Shown in pieces: positions 1 to 6,328 of a stretch of 12,719 nucleotides of DNA (positions are counted from its first letter, which is position 1; every line of letters starts with the position of its first letter). Both the position numbers and the translations under genes were made by a program. This stretch comes from Hyphomicrobiales bacterium (lineage in GTDB: Bacteria > Pseudomonadota > Alphaproteobacteria > Rhizobiales > Beijerinckiaceae): assembly GCA_028290595.1 (NCBI GenBank), contig JAQGJO010000326.1, positions 1 through 12,719 on the forward strand. The letters are read 5' to 3'. The notes under the pieces were generated by a model that was given only the letters and a program-made list of their open reading frames with translations, searched no databases and was not told where the DNA came from.

Positions 1-242
1 AAGATTTCGATCAGGTCGCGCATCGCACCGTGGAGATGATCAAGCGGGCACGCCCGGATCTGTCGGACGGCGATATCTGGTGGCGCTATTCGCTGGGCCT
101 TGGCGCCGTTCTGTCGGCGGTCTCGGATTGCAGCCGCAACAATCGACTCAAGCGGCTGTCTGAGGGGGCAGCCGATGCAGCCGATCGCGAACGGCTGATT
201 GAAGAAAGCATCAGATTCTGGGTTCGGGGGTTCGAGGGCTGA
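1..242 (+). CDS. TetR-family transcriptional regulator, C-terminal fragment
   Basis: The window opens inside this gene; the frame is open from base 3 and ends with TGA at 240-242, giving about 79 residues. The visible part is helical, with the pattern RARPDLSDGDIWWRYSLGLGAV followed by a charged stretch and a final helix ending RFWVRGFEG. This layout resembles the C-terminal ligand-binding and dimerisation domain of TetR regulators, where a 'P.L...D..WR...LGAL' helix is frequent. The DNA-binding helix-turn-helix would lie upstream of the window and is not seen. An internal GTG at base 30 is only an artefact of truncation. The next gene starts 18 bases after the stop, so the regulator is probably co-transcribed with the catabolic/transport operon and may control it. 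Family assignment rests on a fragment and is moderate. Confidence 0.6.
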   Translation, partial: DFDQVAHRTVEMIKRARPDLSDGDIWWRYSLGLGAVLSAVSDCSRNNRLKRLSEGAADAADRERLIEESIRFWVRGFEG

Positions 243-260
243 TCAAAGGGAGGGTGGCGC

Positions 261-1253
261 GTGGGCAAGTGGCAGTACACGAAGGGCTTGCATGATCTCG
301 GCAATGGTAATCATGCCTATCTCCTGCCCGACGGCAGTTGGGGCTGGAGCAATGCCGGCCTGATCGTCGATGGCGAGCAGAACCTTCTCGTCGATACCCT
401 GTTCGATCTTAGGATCACCCAGGAGATGCTTGATGTGATGCGCGATGCCGTTCCGGCGGCACGCAAGATCAAGACGCTGGTCAACACCCATGCAAATGGC
501 GATCACACGTTCGGCAACCAGCTCATCACCGACGCGGAAATCATCACGACCAAGGAAACCGCGGAGGAAATGTTTGAACGCCAGCCGACCGTCACCGCCG
601 GGCTGAAGAAAAACTACAAGCAATTGGGCGAGGGCGGGGCATTTCTCTATGAGGTCATGGGCCAGCATTTCGCCTGGGAAGATGTGCGCTACACCGCGCC
701 AACAAGAACCTTCTCGGGCCAACTCGACCTCAAGATCGGCGACAAAGCGGTTCATCTCATCTATGCGGGACCGGCGCATACCAAAGGCGATACGTTGGTG
801 TGGGTGCCTAAGGACAAGACATTGTTTGCCGGCGATCTGATGTTTGTCGGCGGGCATCCGGTGATCTGGGCGGGGCCGGTCGGCAATTGGATCAAGGCGT
901 GCGATCTGATCCTCGGACTTGATGTGGATGTCATCGTGCCGGGCCATGGGCCGATTACCGACAAGAAGGGCGTCGCCCAGTTCAAGAGCTATCTCGAATA
1001 TATTCACGCCGAGGCGCGCAAGCTCTATGACGCCGGCGTCGATCGTTATACCGCCGCCACCATGATCAAGATGGATCCCTATCTCGACTGGCTCGATTCG
1101 GAACGCATCGTCATCAATGTGGCCTCGCTCTATCGCGAGTTCGGCGCGAGCGAACAACTCGCCACGCTCGATCTCTGGACCGATATGTCGCGCTTTCACA
1201 AGGCCGGCCTTTGCAATTGCGCCCGTCAGCATAAGGGCTTCCAAGCCAGTTAA
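261..1253 (+). CDS. MBL-fold metallo-hydrolase
   Basis: A 330-residue metallo-beta-lactamase fold hydrolase. The start is GTG at 261, preceded by a purine-rich AAAGGGAGGG at 245-254. Metal-site motifs are visible in order: H77-A-N79-G-D81-H82, H173 in GPAHTKGD, D192 in FAGDLMF, and H229 in VPGHGP. The usual first motif is HxHxDH; here the second histidine is replaced by Asn79, a variant I recall in a subgroup of MBL hydrolases ('THxNGDH'), so metal occupancy at site 1 may differ. No signal peptide is seen, so it is probably cytoplasmic. Family members hydrolyse thioesters, lactones, phosphoesters and other substrates, so the substrate is unknown. The gene follows the TetR regulator by 18 bases and precedes an FAH-family enzyme, which suggests a role in breakdown of a small organic compound. 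Its stop codon lies inside the first copy of a 16-bp tandem repeat. Confidence 0.85.
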   Translation: MGKWQYTKGLHDLGNGNHAYLLPDGSWGWSNAGLIVDGEQNLLVDTLFDLRITQEMLDVMRDAVPAARKIKTLVNTHANGDHTFGNQLITDAEIITTKETAEEMFERQPTVTAGLKKNYKQLGEGGAFLYEVMGQHFAWEDVRYTAPTRTFSGQLDLKIGDKAVHLIYAGPAHTKGDTLVWVPKDKTLFAGDLMFVGGHPVIWAGPVGNWIKACDLILGLDVDVIVPGHGPITDKKGVAQFKSYLEYIHAEARKLYDAGVDRYTAATMIKMDPYLDWLDSERIVINVASLYREFGASEQLATLDLWTDMSRFHKAGLCNCARQHKGFQAS

Positions 1254-1308
1254 GTTTTGCGCCAGTTAAGTCTTAAACCAGTTAAGTTTTTGGCCAGCTA
1301 AACCTTGC
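1245..1308 (+). repeat. Four tandem copies of a 16-bp unit
   Basis: Four imperfect head-to-tail copies start at 1245, 1261, 1277 and 1293, with a period of exactly 16 bases and consensus GCCAGTTAAGTTTTGC. The first copy contains the last two codons and TAA stop of the MBL hydrolase; the fourth reads GCCAGCTAAACCTTGC and ends just before the FAH-family start at 1317. Each copy contains a TAA or a close variant. The sequence is visibly more AT-rich than its surroundings. It could be a slippage expansion or an array of protein-binding sites; nothing in the sequence decides. Confidence 0.8.
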
Positions 1309-1316
1309 GAGAGAAG

Positions 1317-2258
1317 ATGAAGCTAGTCACGTTCGTAACGCCCTCACACGAACAGCACATCGGCGCGCTCGGCGCGGATATGGGCACGATTGTCGATTTC
1401 ACTGCCAGCGATCCCTCACCCCATTTCCGCGACATGCTGGCGCTTATTGATGGCGGTGAGAAAGCGCTCGATGCAGCGCGTGGGCTGCGCGAAAACTCTC
1501 GTTCGGCGGTCGTGGCCGCCGCGGGGCAAAAGCTGCTGGCACCCGTGCCGGAGCCGCGGCAGATGCGCGACTGTCTGTGTTTCGAGAAACATTTGCGGCA
1601 GGCGCGCGCCTCGCGGATGCGCCGCGACGATCCGTCGTCCACCGTCACGCCGGCCGATATCAAGGTCGTCGACGTCTGGTACAAGCAGCCGATCTACTAC
1701 AAATGCAATCGCTTCAGCGTGGTCGGCCCGGAGACGGAAGTCGAATGGCCGAGCTATTCGCAGCTTCTCGATTACGAGATGGAGTTCTGCATCTTCACCT
1801 CGAAGGCCGGCAAGAACATCGCACGCGAGAAGGCCAGAGACCACATCTTCGGCTATTCCATCTTCAATGATATCAGCGCGCGCGACGCGCAGGCCGAGGA
1901 AATGGCCGGGATGCTCGGGCCGGCCAAGGGCAAGGATTTCGACACCGGCAATATCATCGGTCCCTGGCTCGTGACCGCTGATGAAGTTCGTGATCCCTAT
2001 AATCTCACCATGAGCGTGCGGGTGAACGGCCAGGAACGCTCGAGCGGCAACAGCGGCGAGATGCATCATAAGTTTGAAGATATCCTTGCCCATGTTTCTA
2101 AAGATGAGACAATTCGGGCGGGAGAATTCTTCGGATCGGGGACGGTGGGCGGCGGTTGCGGGCTGGAGATCGGGGGCTTCCTGCAGCCAGGCGACATCGT
2201 TGAATTGGAAGTGACAGGGCTCGGTGTCCTACGCAACCGCATTGGTGCGCCCCATTGA
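1317..2258 (+). CDS. Fumarylacetoacetate hydrolase (FAH) family protein
   Basis: A 313-residue FAH-superfamily enzyme, cytoplasmic. I chose ATG at 1317 because the protein then begins MKLVTF, as is common in the family; a TTG at 1305 would add four residues but lies inside a tandem repeat. The N-terminal domain covers roughly residues 1-75. The catalytic domain shows the acidic metal-binding signature DYEMEF (D152, E154, E156), then FGYSIFNDISARD (D185 and D190), KGKDFDTGNIIGPWLVT (about 204-220), and the glycine-rich SGTVGGGCGLE (about 274-284). These are the expected Mg/Ca site and fold motifs. Family members hydrolyse C-C bonds of beta-diketones, decarboxylate oxaloacetate or isomerise ring-cleavage products, often in aromatic catabolism. 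The exact reaction cannot be stated. It sits between an MBL hydrolase and an ABC importer, probably in one operon. Confidence 0.88.
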   Translation: MKLVTFVTPSHEQHIGALGADMGTIVDFTASDPSPHFRDMLALIDGGEKALDAARGLRENSRSAVVAAAGQKLLAPVPEPRQMRDCLCFEKHLRQARASRMRRDDPSSTVTPADIKVVDVWYKQPIYYKCNRFSVVGPETEVEWPSYSQLLDYEMEFCIFTSKAGKNIAREKARDHIFGYSIFNDISARDAQAEEMAGMLGPAKGKDFDTGNIIGPWLVTADEVRDPYNLTMSVRVNGQERSSGNSGEMHHKFEDILAHVSKDETIRAGEFFGSGTVGGGCGLEIGGFLQPGDIVELEVTGLGVLRNRIGAPH

Positions 2259-2286
2259 TAAACTAATTTGGCTAAACTGATTTGCG
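2259..2286 (+). repeat. Two tandem copies of a 14-bp unit
   Basis: TAAACTAATTTGGC (2259-2272) is followed directly by TAAACTGATTTGCG (2273-2286), matching at 11 of 14 positions. It begins on the base after the FAH-family stop codon. Like the 16-bp array after the preceding gene, it is AT-rich, carries TAA, and has the core CTAAAC seen in the fourth 16-bp copy. Function is unknown. Confidence 0.6.
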
Positions 2287-2338
2287 ATCAACCAATTTTG
2301 TGACTGTCGAAGCTACGCGAATACAGGGAGGGGAGACT

Positions 2339-3289
2339 ATGTTCAAGCGTGTTGCATTTTTGATGGGAGTTGGCGGGTTTGCATTGGCGGGGCTTGTAGT
2401 AGCTCTTGCGAGCACTGCGGCTATGGCGCAGACCAAACTCAAACTGGGATATTCGGCATCGACAACATTCGCGAACGCTTATGTCGCGGCCGATCAAGGT
2501 ATCTTTGCCAAACATGGCCTCGATGTCGAAATGATTCTTGTGCCGAATTCGTCAACGACGCCGGCGGCACTGGTTTCCGACAGTCTGCAGGTGGCGCCGC
2601 CAACCGCGCCGGTTACCTTGCAGGCAATCGAGAACGGTCTCGACCTGGTGATCCTCAGCAGTGGCGGTGTCACCGACAAAACCGCCAGTGAAGTTGGTGT
2701 TCTGGCGCGCGATGGTTCAGGCATCAAGGTCGCCAAGGATTTCGAAGGCAAGAAAGTCGCGACGCCTGGCCTCAACGGCTTTCTGCATGTGTTGTTTCGC
2801 GAATGGATGACCCGCAATGGCGCTGACTGGAAGAAGGTGACCTTCGTCGAATCGCCGTTCGCTCAGCTTGGCGATGTTCTGAAGGCCGGGCAGGTGGATG
2901 CGATCCTCACCGGCGATCCGTTCAAGACGCGCGCGCTTGAAGCCAAGCAGGGTTATCTCGTTGCCAGCTATGTGAGCGACATGGGCGATGGGATCGTGAG
3001 CGGATGGTATGTCGCCTCGCGCAAATGGGCGACGCAGAACAAGGAGACTGCAAAGGCATTCCAGGCCGCGATGCGCGAAGCAACGGAGCTCAGCAAGAAA
3101 GATCCCGTCATGCTGCGCAAGGCGATCGGGGCCTATATCAAATTGCCGGAAGCGGCCCTGGCGCAAATCCAATTGCCGAAACTCGAAGCAGACGTATCGG
3201 TGGCGCAGATCGATGACTGGTCTAAAATCGGCGTAGGCCAGGGGCTCATCAAGAAGCCGGCCGATGCGGCCCGGATCCTGTGGAAATGA
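2339..3289 (+). CDS. ABC transporter periplasmic substrate-binding protein (NMT1/SsuA/TauA-like)
   Basis: A 316-residue exported binding protein. ATG at 2339 is preceded by a strong Shine-Dalgarno AGGGAGGGGAG (2325-2335); an upstream TTG at 2282 is rejected because it would place 19 polar residues before the signal peptide. Residues 1-30 form a classical signal peptide: MFKR, a long hydrophobic core, and a cleavage site after AMA (residue 30). The mature protein begins with KLKLGYS, then ADQGIFAKHGLDVEM and a 'DFEGKKVATPG' region followed by 'LKAGQVDAILTGDP'. This order is typical of NMT1/SsuA/TauA/ThiY-type binding proteins for nitrate, sulfonates, taurine, pyrimidines or aromatic acids. The ligand cannot be inferred. 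The stop overlaps the start of the ATPase gene (ATGA at 3286-3289), so import components are translationally coupled. Confidence 0.9.
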   Translation: MFKRVAFLMGVGGFALAGLVVALASTAAMAQTKLKLGYSASTTFANAYVAADQGIFAKHGLDVEMILVPNSSTTPAALVSDSLQVAPPTAPVTLQAIENGLDLVILSSGGVTDKTASEVGVLARDGSGIKVAKDFEGKKVATPGLNGFLHVLFREWMTRNGADWKKVTFVESPFAQLGDVLKAGQVDAILTGDPFKTRALEAKQGYLVASYVSDMGDGIVSGWYVASRKWATQNKETAKAFQAAMREATELSKKDPVMLRKAIGAYIKLPEAALAQIQLPKLEADVSVAQIDDWSKIGVGQGLIKKPADAARILWK

Positions 3290-4107
3290 CCGTCGTTCAG
3301 GAAAAGTGCGTGCTGCGGGCCATGGATATTCCAAGCCCGCTCCTGTCGGTCGATAACGTCAGCTTTTCTGTGCCCGTGGCGCATGGAAAGCTGACGATCC
3401 TGCAGAACATTTCCCTGGACGTGCGGCAAGGCGAGTTTCTTTCCATCATCGGCGGCTCGGGCTGCGGCAAGACGACATTGCTGCGTCTCATCGGCGGCCT
3501 CAACCTGCCGAGTGAAGGCCGGATCGTGTTCGATGGTGTTGCCGTTGAACGCCCGTCGCGCAAGCGCGCCGTCGTGTTTCAGGACTACAGTAAGGCGCTG
3601 CTGCCCTGGCGGACGGTCACGGGCAATATTGAACTGGCATTGGACACGGACCCGACGCCCCGGGACAAGGCCACCAAGGCGAAGATTATCGAAAAGCTCC
3701 TGGCCCAGGTCGGTCTTACGGAGGCGGCGGACCGGTTTCCGCGGCAATTGTCGGGCGGCATGCAGCAGCGTCTGCAGATCGCGCGCTGCCTCGCCCTCGA
3801 GCCGAAAATGCTTTTGATGGATGAGCCGTTCGGCGCGCTCGATGCCATGACACGCCAGACCCTGCAGGACGAGATCGCCAAACTCGCCAAGGAAACCGGC
3901 ATGACCGTGATCTTCATTACCCATGATATCGAGGAGGCGATCTACCTGGGCGATCGTGTCTGCGCCATGGAGAGCCGCCCTGGCCGTATCTCCGCCGTCC
4001 TCGACATCGATCTGAAACATCCGCGCGATCAACTGACCACGCGCGAGGATCAACACTTCTTGCGATATCGCCATGAATTGTTCCGCTATCTGCCCCAGAG
4101 ACATTGA
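3286..4107 (+). CDS. ABC transporter ATP-binding protein (nitrate/sulfonate/taurine type)
   Basis: A 273-residue ATPase that powers the adjacent importer. From ATG 3286 the motifs are Walker A GGSGCGKTT (56-64), Q-loop VVFQDY (Q99), signature LSGGM (155-159), Walker B LLMDEP (176-181), D-loop GALD and H-loop ITHD (H213). All catalytic residues are present. It ends without a regulatory extension, as in SsuB/TauB-type ATPases. The start at 3286 overlaps the binding-protein stop (ATGA), which fits translational coupling; ATG at 3322 (MDIPSPLL) is a real alternative and would give a more usual N-terminus. Neither has a good Shine-Dalgarno sequence. The next gene begins after a TGAGGAG that serves as stop and ribosome site together. 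Confidence 0.92.
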   Translation: MTVVQEKCVLRAMDIPSPLLSVDNVSFSVPVAHGKLTILQNISLDVRQGEFLSIIGGSGCGKTTLLRLIGGLNLPSEGRIVFDGVAVERPSRKRAVVFQDYSKALLPWRTVTGNIELALDTDPTPRDKATKAKIIEKLLAQVGLTEAADRFPRQLSGGMQQRLQIARCLALEPKMLLMDEPFGALDAMTRQTLQDEIAKLAKETGMTVIFITHDIEEAIYLGDRVCAMESRPGRISAVLDIDLKHPRDQLTTREDQHFLRYRHELFRYLPQRH

Positions 4108-4116
4108 GGAGCCGTG

Positions 4117-4854
4117 ATGCGCGCGCTTGTGCTGCCCGTCTCTCTCTTGCTGCTTTGGGAATTCATCGGACGTTTCGGCGGCGTTCAGTCCGACATGGCG
4201 TCTTATCCAAGCGCGGTAGCCGTGGCCGGGTTCACCGCGCTGATCGACGGCAGCATGCTCAAGGCGACGCAGCAGACGATTGTCACCGCCCTCATCGGGC
4301 TGTTGCTCGGCGGCGCAATCGGTATCGCTCTCGGGGCGTGGTTCTGCATGTCGGATGCGGCGAACCGGCTCGGGCGCGTCTCGGTTGAGGCGGTACGGCC
4401 AATCCCTTCGGTTGCGCTCATTCCGCTCGCCATGCTGGTGTTCGGTTATGGCTATGGCATGACGATCGCCGTCGTTGCCTTCGCCTGCGTCTGGCCCGCA
4501 CTCATCATCACCCAGGCGGCGATCAAAGAAGTGCCGCGCGAATTGCTTGAAGTGGCGCGCGGTCTGGAACTGGGCTGGATGCGCCGCTTGTTCACGATCG
4601 TCCTGCCAGATGTGGTGCCCAACTTGTTCACCGCCCTGCGCCTCGCCGCCGGCGTTGCGCTGATCGTCGCGGTGACGGTCGAGATCACGGCCAATCCGCA
4701 AGGGCTGGGCTATGCGCTGATCGTCGCCCAGGAAACCCTGCATCCCGATCGGATGTTCGCCTATCTGATCTGGGTCGGCCTGCTGGGATGGCTGCTGAAC
4801 TTCGGGCTGCTTTTCGCCCAGCGCCGGCTCTTTACGCGGTGGGATCTGGCATGA
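4117..4854 (+). CDS. ABC transporter permease 1 (BPD_transp_1 family)
   Basis: A 245-residue inner-membrane permease with about six hydrophobic segments, at approximately residues 4-20, 53-78, 93-112, 114-135, 172-192 and 213-235. The cytoplasmic coupling (EAA) loop is visible at residues about 138-164: ELLEVARGLELGWMRRLF followed by IVLP, which docks on the ATPase. ATG 4117 has the Shine-Dalgarno TGAGGAG ending 5 bases upstream and overlapping the ATPase stop; a GTG at 4114 would add one residue. The gene ends in an ATGA overlap with the second permease. Two similar but distinct permeases imply a heterodimeric membrane channel, whereas SsuC/TauC systems normally use one permease gene as a homodimer. 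Confidence 0.9.
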   Translation: MRALVLPVSLLLLWEFIGRFGGVQSDMASYPSAVAVAGFTALIDGSMLKATQQTIVTALIGLLLGGAIGIALGAWFCMSDAANRLGRVSVEAVRPIPSVALIPLAMLVFGYGYGMTIAVVAFACVWPALIITQAAIKEVPRELLEVARGLELGWMRRLFTIVLPDVVPNLFTALRLAAGVALIVAVTVEITANPQGLGYALIVAQETLHPDRMFAYLIWVGLLGWLLNFGLLFAQRRLFTRWDLA

Positions 4855-5612
4855 GTGCGCGTTCGCTCGTCCTCAACATCGGCAGCCTTGGCGTGCTGGC
4901 GCTCGTTCTCGGGCTTTGGCAACTGGTCTCCGCCACCGACATGATCTCGCGCGTGTTCCTGCCGCCGGTTGGCGATGCGCTGGGAGCGCTCCTGACCCAG
5001 ATCGAGGATGGCTCGTTGGCGCAGGCAGTGCTGGGGACAACGGGCCGCATGCTGATCGGTTTTGTTTTTGCGGTCATCGTCGGCTGCGGCGTCGGCCTGC
5101 TGATCGGCCTGTCGCCGACAGCCCGCGCCTATATCGAGCCGAGCCTGGAATTTCTGCGGCCGCTGCCCGCCTCGGCGATCATTCCGGTGGCGATTCTCAT
5201 GCTCGGCCTGACCAAGACGATGATCATCGTCGTGATCACCTTCGGTTCGCTATGGCCGATCCTGCTTGCCACCATCCAGGGCGTCAAATCGGTGGAGCCG
5301 CGCTTGCTGGAAATGGCGCGGACGATGGAATTGTCGTCGCGGGAGGTCATCGGCGCCATCGTTCTGCCAAGCGCGGTGCCCGACATTTTCGCCGGCGTCC
5401 GGCTGGGCATGACCGTTTCGCTGATCCTCGCCGTGGTCACCGAAATGATGTCGGCGGAAGTGGGCCTCGGCGCCAATATCCTGCATGCGGCGCGGTCGTT
5501 TAACAGTCCGGATTTGTTTGCCGGGGTGATCGCGCTCGGCGCCCTCGGCCTGGTGATCAATACGGTGATGGAAGCCGTGCAGCGCCATATGGTGCGATGG
5601 CAGAGTGATTGA
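4851..5612 (+). CDS. ABC transporter permease 2 (BPD_transp_1 family)
   Basis: A 253-residue membrane permease. ATG 4851 overlaps the stop of permease 1 (ATGA at 4851-4854) and gives the expected N-terminal hydrophobic segment; an upstream in-frame start at 4788 would lie within permease 1 and is rejected. Hydrophobic segments are at about 8-28, 66-86, 103-120, 122-142, 180-200 and 225-242. The EAA loop is at residues about 147-173: EPRLLEMARTMELSSREV followed by IVLP. It shares the layout 'RPLP..AIIP.A' with 'RPIPSVALIP.A' in permease 1, pointing to an old duplication. It is the last gene of the operon; the convergent MarR gene ends only 5 bases away and no terminator is visible between them. 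Confidence 0.9.
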   Translation: MSARSLVLNIGSLGVLALVLGLWQLVSATDMISRVFLPPVGDALGALLTQIEDGSLAQAVLGTTGRMLIGFVFAVIVGCGVGLLIGLSPTARAYIEPSLEFLRPLPASAIIPVAILMLGLTKTMIIVVITFGSLWPILLATIQGVKSVEPRLLEMARTMELSSREVIGAIVLPSAVPDIFAGVRLGMTVSLILAVVTEMMSAEVGLGANILHAARSFNSPDLFAGVIALGALGLVINTVMEAVQRHMVRWQSD

Positions 5613-5617
5613 GACCT

Positions 5618-6106
5618 TCAGACCGCTTTCGGCTTGCGTGCTGGTCGCGCCTTGTCGAGCCCCTGGCGGAGGCCGATGAGGACATTCAGGGCGGTTTCCA
5701 GGTCATCGCCCGACAGCGCCAGGCCAAGTTCGTTGACCCAGGCGATCTGCCGCGATTTCAACTTGCTGCGGGTTTCGACGCCTTTTTCGGTCAATTGCAC
5801 GAGTTTTGCGCGTTGATGGTCGGGATTATCGACCAGGACCACAAAGCCGCGCTCCTCCAGCCAGTCGACAAGGCGCTGAACGCTTTGCCGGGCAAGCCCC
5901 ATCTGACGGGCGAGCTGCGCCACCGATTTCAGCTTGTCGCCGGCGGTGCCCAGCACCTGCCAGCGGGCGCTGGTGAAGCCAAGGTCGCGACCAAGCTGGT
6001 CGCCATCGGCAATCAGCCTGGCGTTAACCAGGAAAATCATGCGGAAAAGATCGGTGACTGCTGCGCCATTGGGCGTATGGGACAGCTCGGGGGAAGCTTT
6101 TGACAT
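5618..6106 (-). CDS. MarR-family transcriptional regulator
   Basis: A 162-residue winged helix-turn-helix regulator. Domains in order: an N-terminal dimerisation helix (about 18-40), the helix-turn-helix SVAQLARQMGLARQSVQRLVDWLEERG (about 61-87), a wing with DNPDHQRAKLVQLTEKG (about 93-109, including the conserved D-x-x-R and LT), then C-terminal helices for dimerisation. The basic tail ends RPARKPKAV. MarR proteins usually repress genes of aromatic catabolism or efflux and release DNA on binding a small phenolic ligand. The gene is convergent with the transporter operon and divergent from rplU, so its targets are not obvious. The start codon at 6106 has no good Shine-Dalgarno sequence and lies inside a motif that recurs at the rplU -35 region. 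Confidence 0.88.
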   Translation of the reverse strand: MSKASPELSHTPNGAAVTDLFRMIFLVNARLIADGDQLGRDLGFTSARWQVLGTAGDKLKSVAQLARQMGLARQSVQRLVDWLEERGFVVLVDNPDHQRAKLVQLTEKGVETRSKLKSRQIAWVNELGLALSGDDLETALNVLIGLRQGLDKARPARKPKAV

Positions 6107-6167
6107 TGCGGCGGATCATACGGATTCGCTCGCGCTCGTCGAGACTGAGTTTGACATTTTGCGGCGG
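6099..6167. repeat. Direct repeat TTTGACATT(TT)GCGGCGG at the marR start and the rplU -35
   Basis: TTTGACATTGCGGCGG at 6099-6114 spans the complement of the MarR start codon. TTTGACATTTTGCGGCGG at 6150-6167 contains the -35 hexamer of the rplU promoter. They differ only by an inserted TT and lie about 51-53 bases apart, close to five helical turns. On the - strand the second copy would also begin a 13-codon reading frame (ATG at 6157, TGA ending at 6116) that starts Met-Ser like MarR. This may be a duplication of the marR 5' end or a pair of regulator-binding sites. Confidence 0.5.
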
Positions 6168-6180
6168 TTAGGCTTATAGA
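6151..6180 (+). promoter_or_regulatory. Sigma70-type promoter for rplU
   Basis: A perfect -35 TTGACA (6151-6156) is followed, after 18 bases, by TATAGA (6175-6180), or after 17 bases by TTATAG (6174-6179). It points towards rplU and would start transcription near 6186, leaving a leader of about 140 bases before the rplU start at 6329. It is the best promoter match noticed in the window, as expected for a ribosomal-protein operon. Confidence 0.65.
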
Positions 6181-6181
6181 A

Positions 6182-6214
6182 GCCGCGTTCCAGCGCGGCG
6201 AAGGCCGCGTTTTT
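6182..6214 (+). promoter_or_regulatory. Mutually exclusive hairpins with U-tract, rplU leader (possible attenuator)
   Basis: Three segments can pair in two ways: GCCGCG (6182-6187), CGCGGC (6194-6199) and GCCGCG (6204-6209). Segments 1 and 2 form a 6-bp stem with a 6-base loop; segments 2 and 3 form a 6-bp stem with the loop GAAG, followed at once by TTTTT (6210-6214), which is an intrinsic-terminator shape. This is the classic attenuator layout. A caution is that the predicted transcription start falls near the end of segment 1, so the first stem may not be transcribed from this promoter. Confidence 0.4.
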
Positions 6215-6278
6215 CGTTGTGCGCTCATGCGTGATGACGGAAATGGAACATCCAGCAGTCGGTAGTCCTGCAAAGAAG

Positions 6279-6308
6279 CCGGTCACGGGAATCCCCCCGT
6301 AGAGCCGG
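6279..6308 (+). promoter_or_regulatory. Hairpin in the rplU leader near the ribosome-binding site
   Basis: CCGG (6279-6282) pairs with CCGG (6305-6308), and inside it ACGGG (6285-6289) pairs with CCCGT (6296-6300), separated by an internal loop of TC versus AGAG. It ends about 10 bases before the rplU Shine-Dalgarno GGAG (6319-6322). Ribosomal-protein leaders often hold structures through which a protein represses its own operon; L21 autoregulation is a plausible but untested reading. Confidence 0.35.
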
Positions 6309-6328
6309 AATTGAACACGGAGAAAACG

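Noticed and set aside
243..1244. 333-codon open frame on the - strand opposite the MBL gene
   Set aside because: It mirrors the codon pattern of a clearly conserved + strand gene; the translation shows no family motifs and is typical antisense shadow in high-GC DNA.
1245..2286. CRISPR or insertion-sequence origin of the short repeats
   Set aside because: Copies are contiguous without spacers, and no terminal inverted repeats or transposase are present.
2298..2326. Possible promoter TTGTGA...ATACAG before the binding-protein gene
   Set aside because: Both hexamers match the consensus poorly; the gene is more simply explained by read-through from upstream.
3133..4743. 536-codon open frame on the - strand
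   Set aside because: It spans the antisense of the binding protein, ATPase and permease 1; composition is Arg/His/Asp-rich without motifs, while the + strand genes have complete ABC signatures.
5600..5640. Bidirectional terminator between the permease and marR ends
   Set aside because: The genes are 5 bases apart and I see no stem with a T-run on either strand.
5609..6103. 164-codon + strand frame opposite marR
   Set aside because: The - strand product has a full MarR winged helix; the + strand product matches no pattern I know.
6227..6265. 12-codon reading frame in the rplU leader
   Set aside because: No Shine-Dalgarno site and no residue pattern that would suggest a leader peptide; likely chance.
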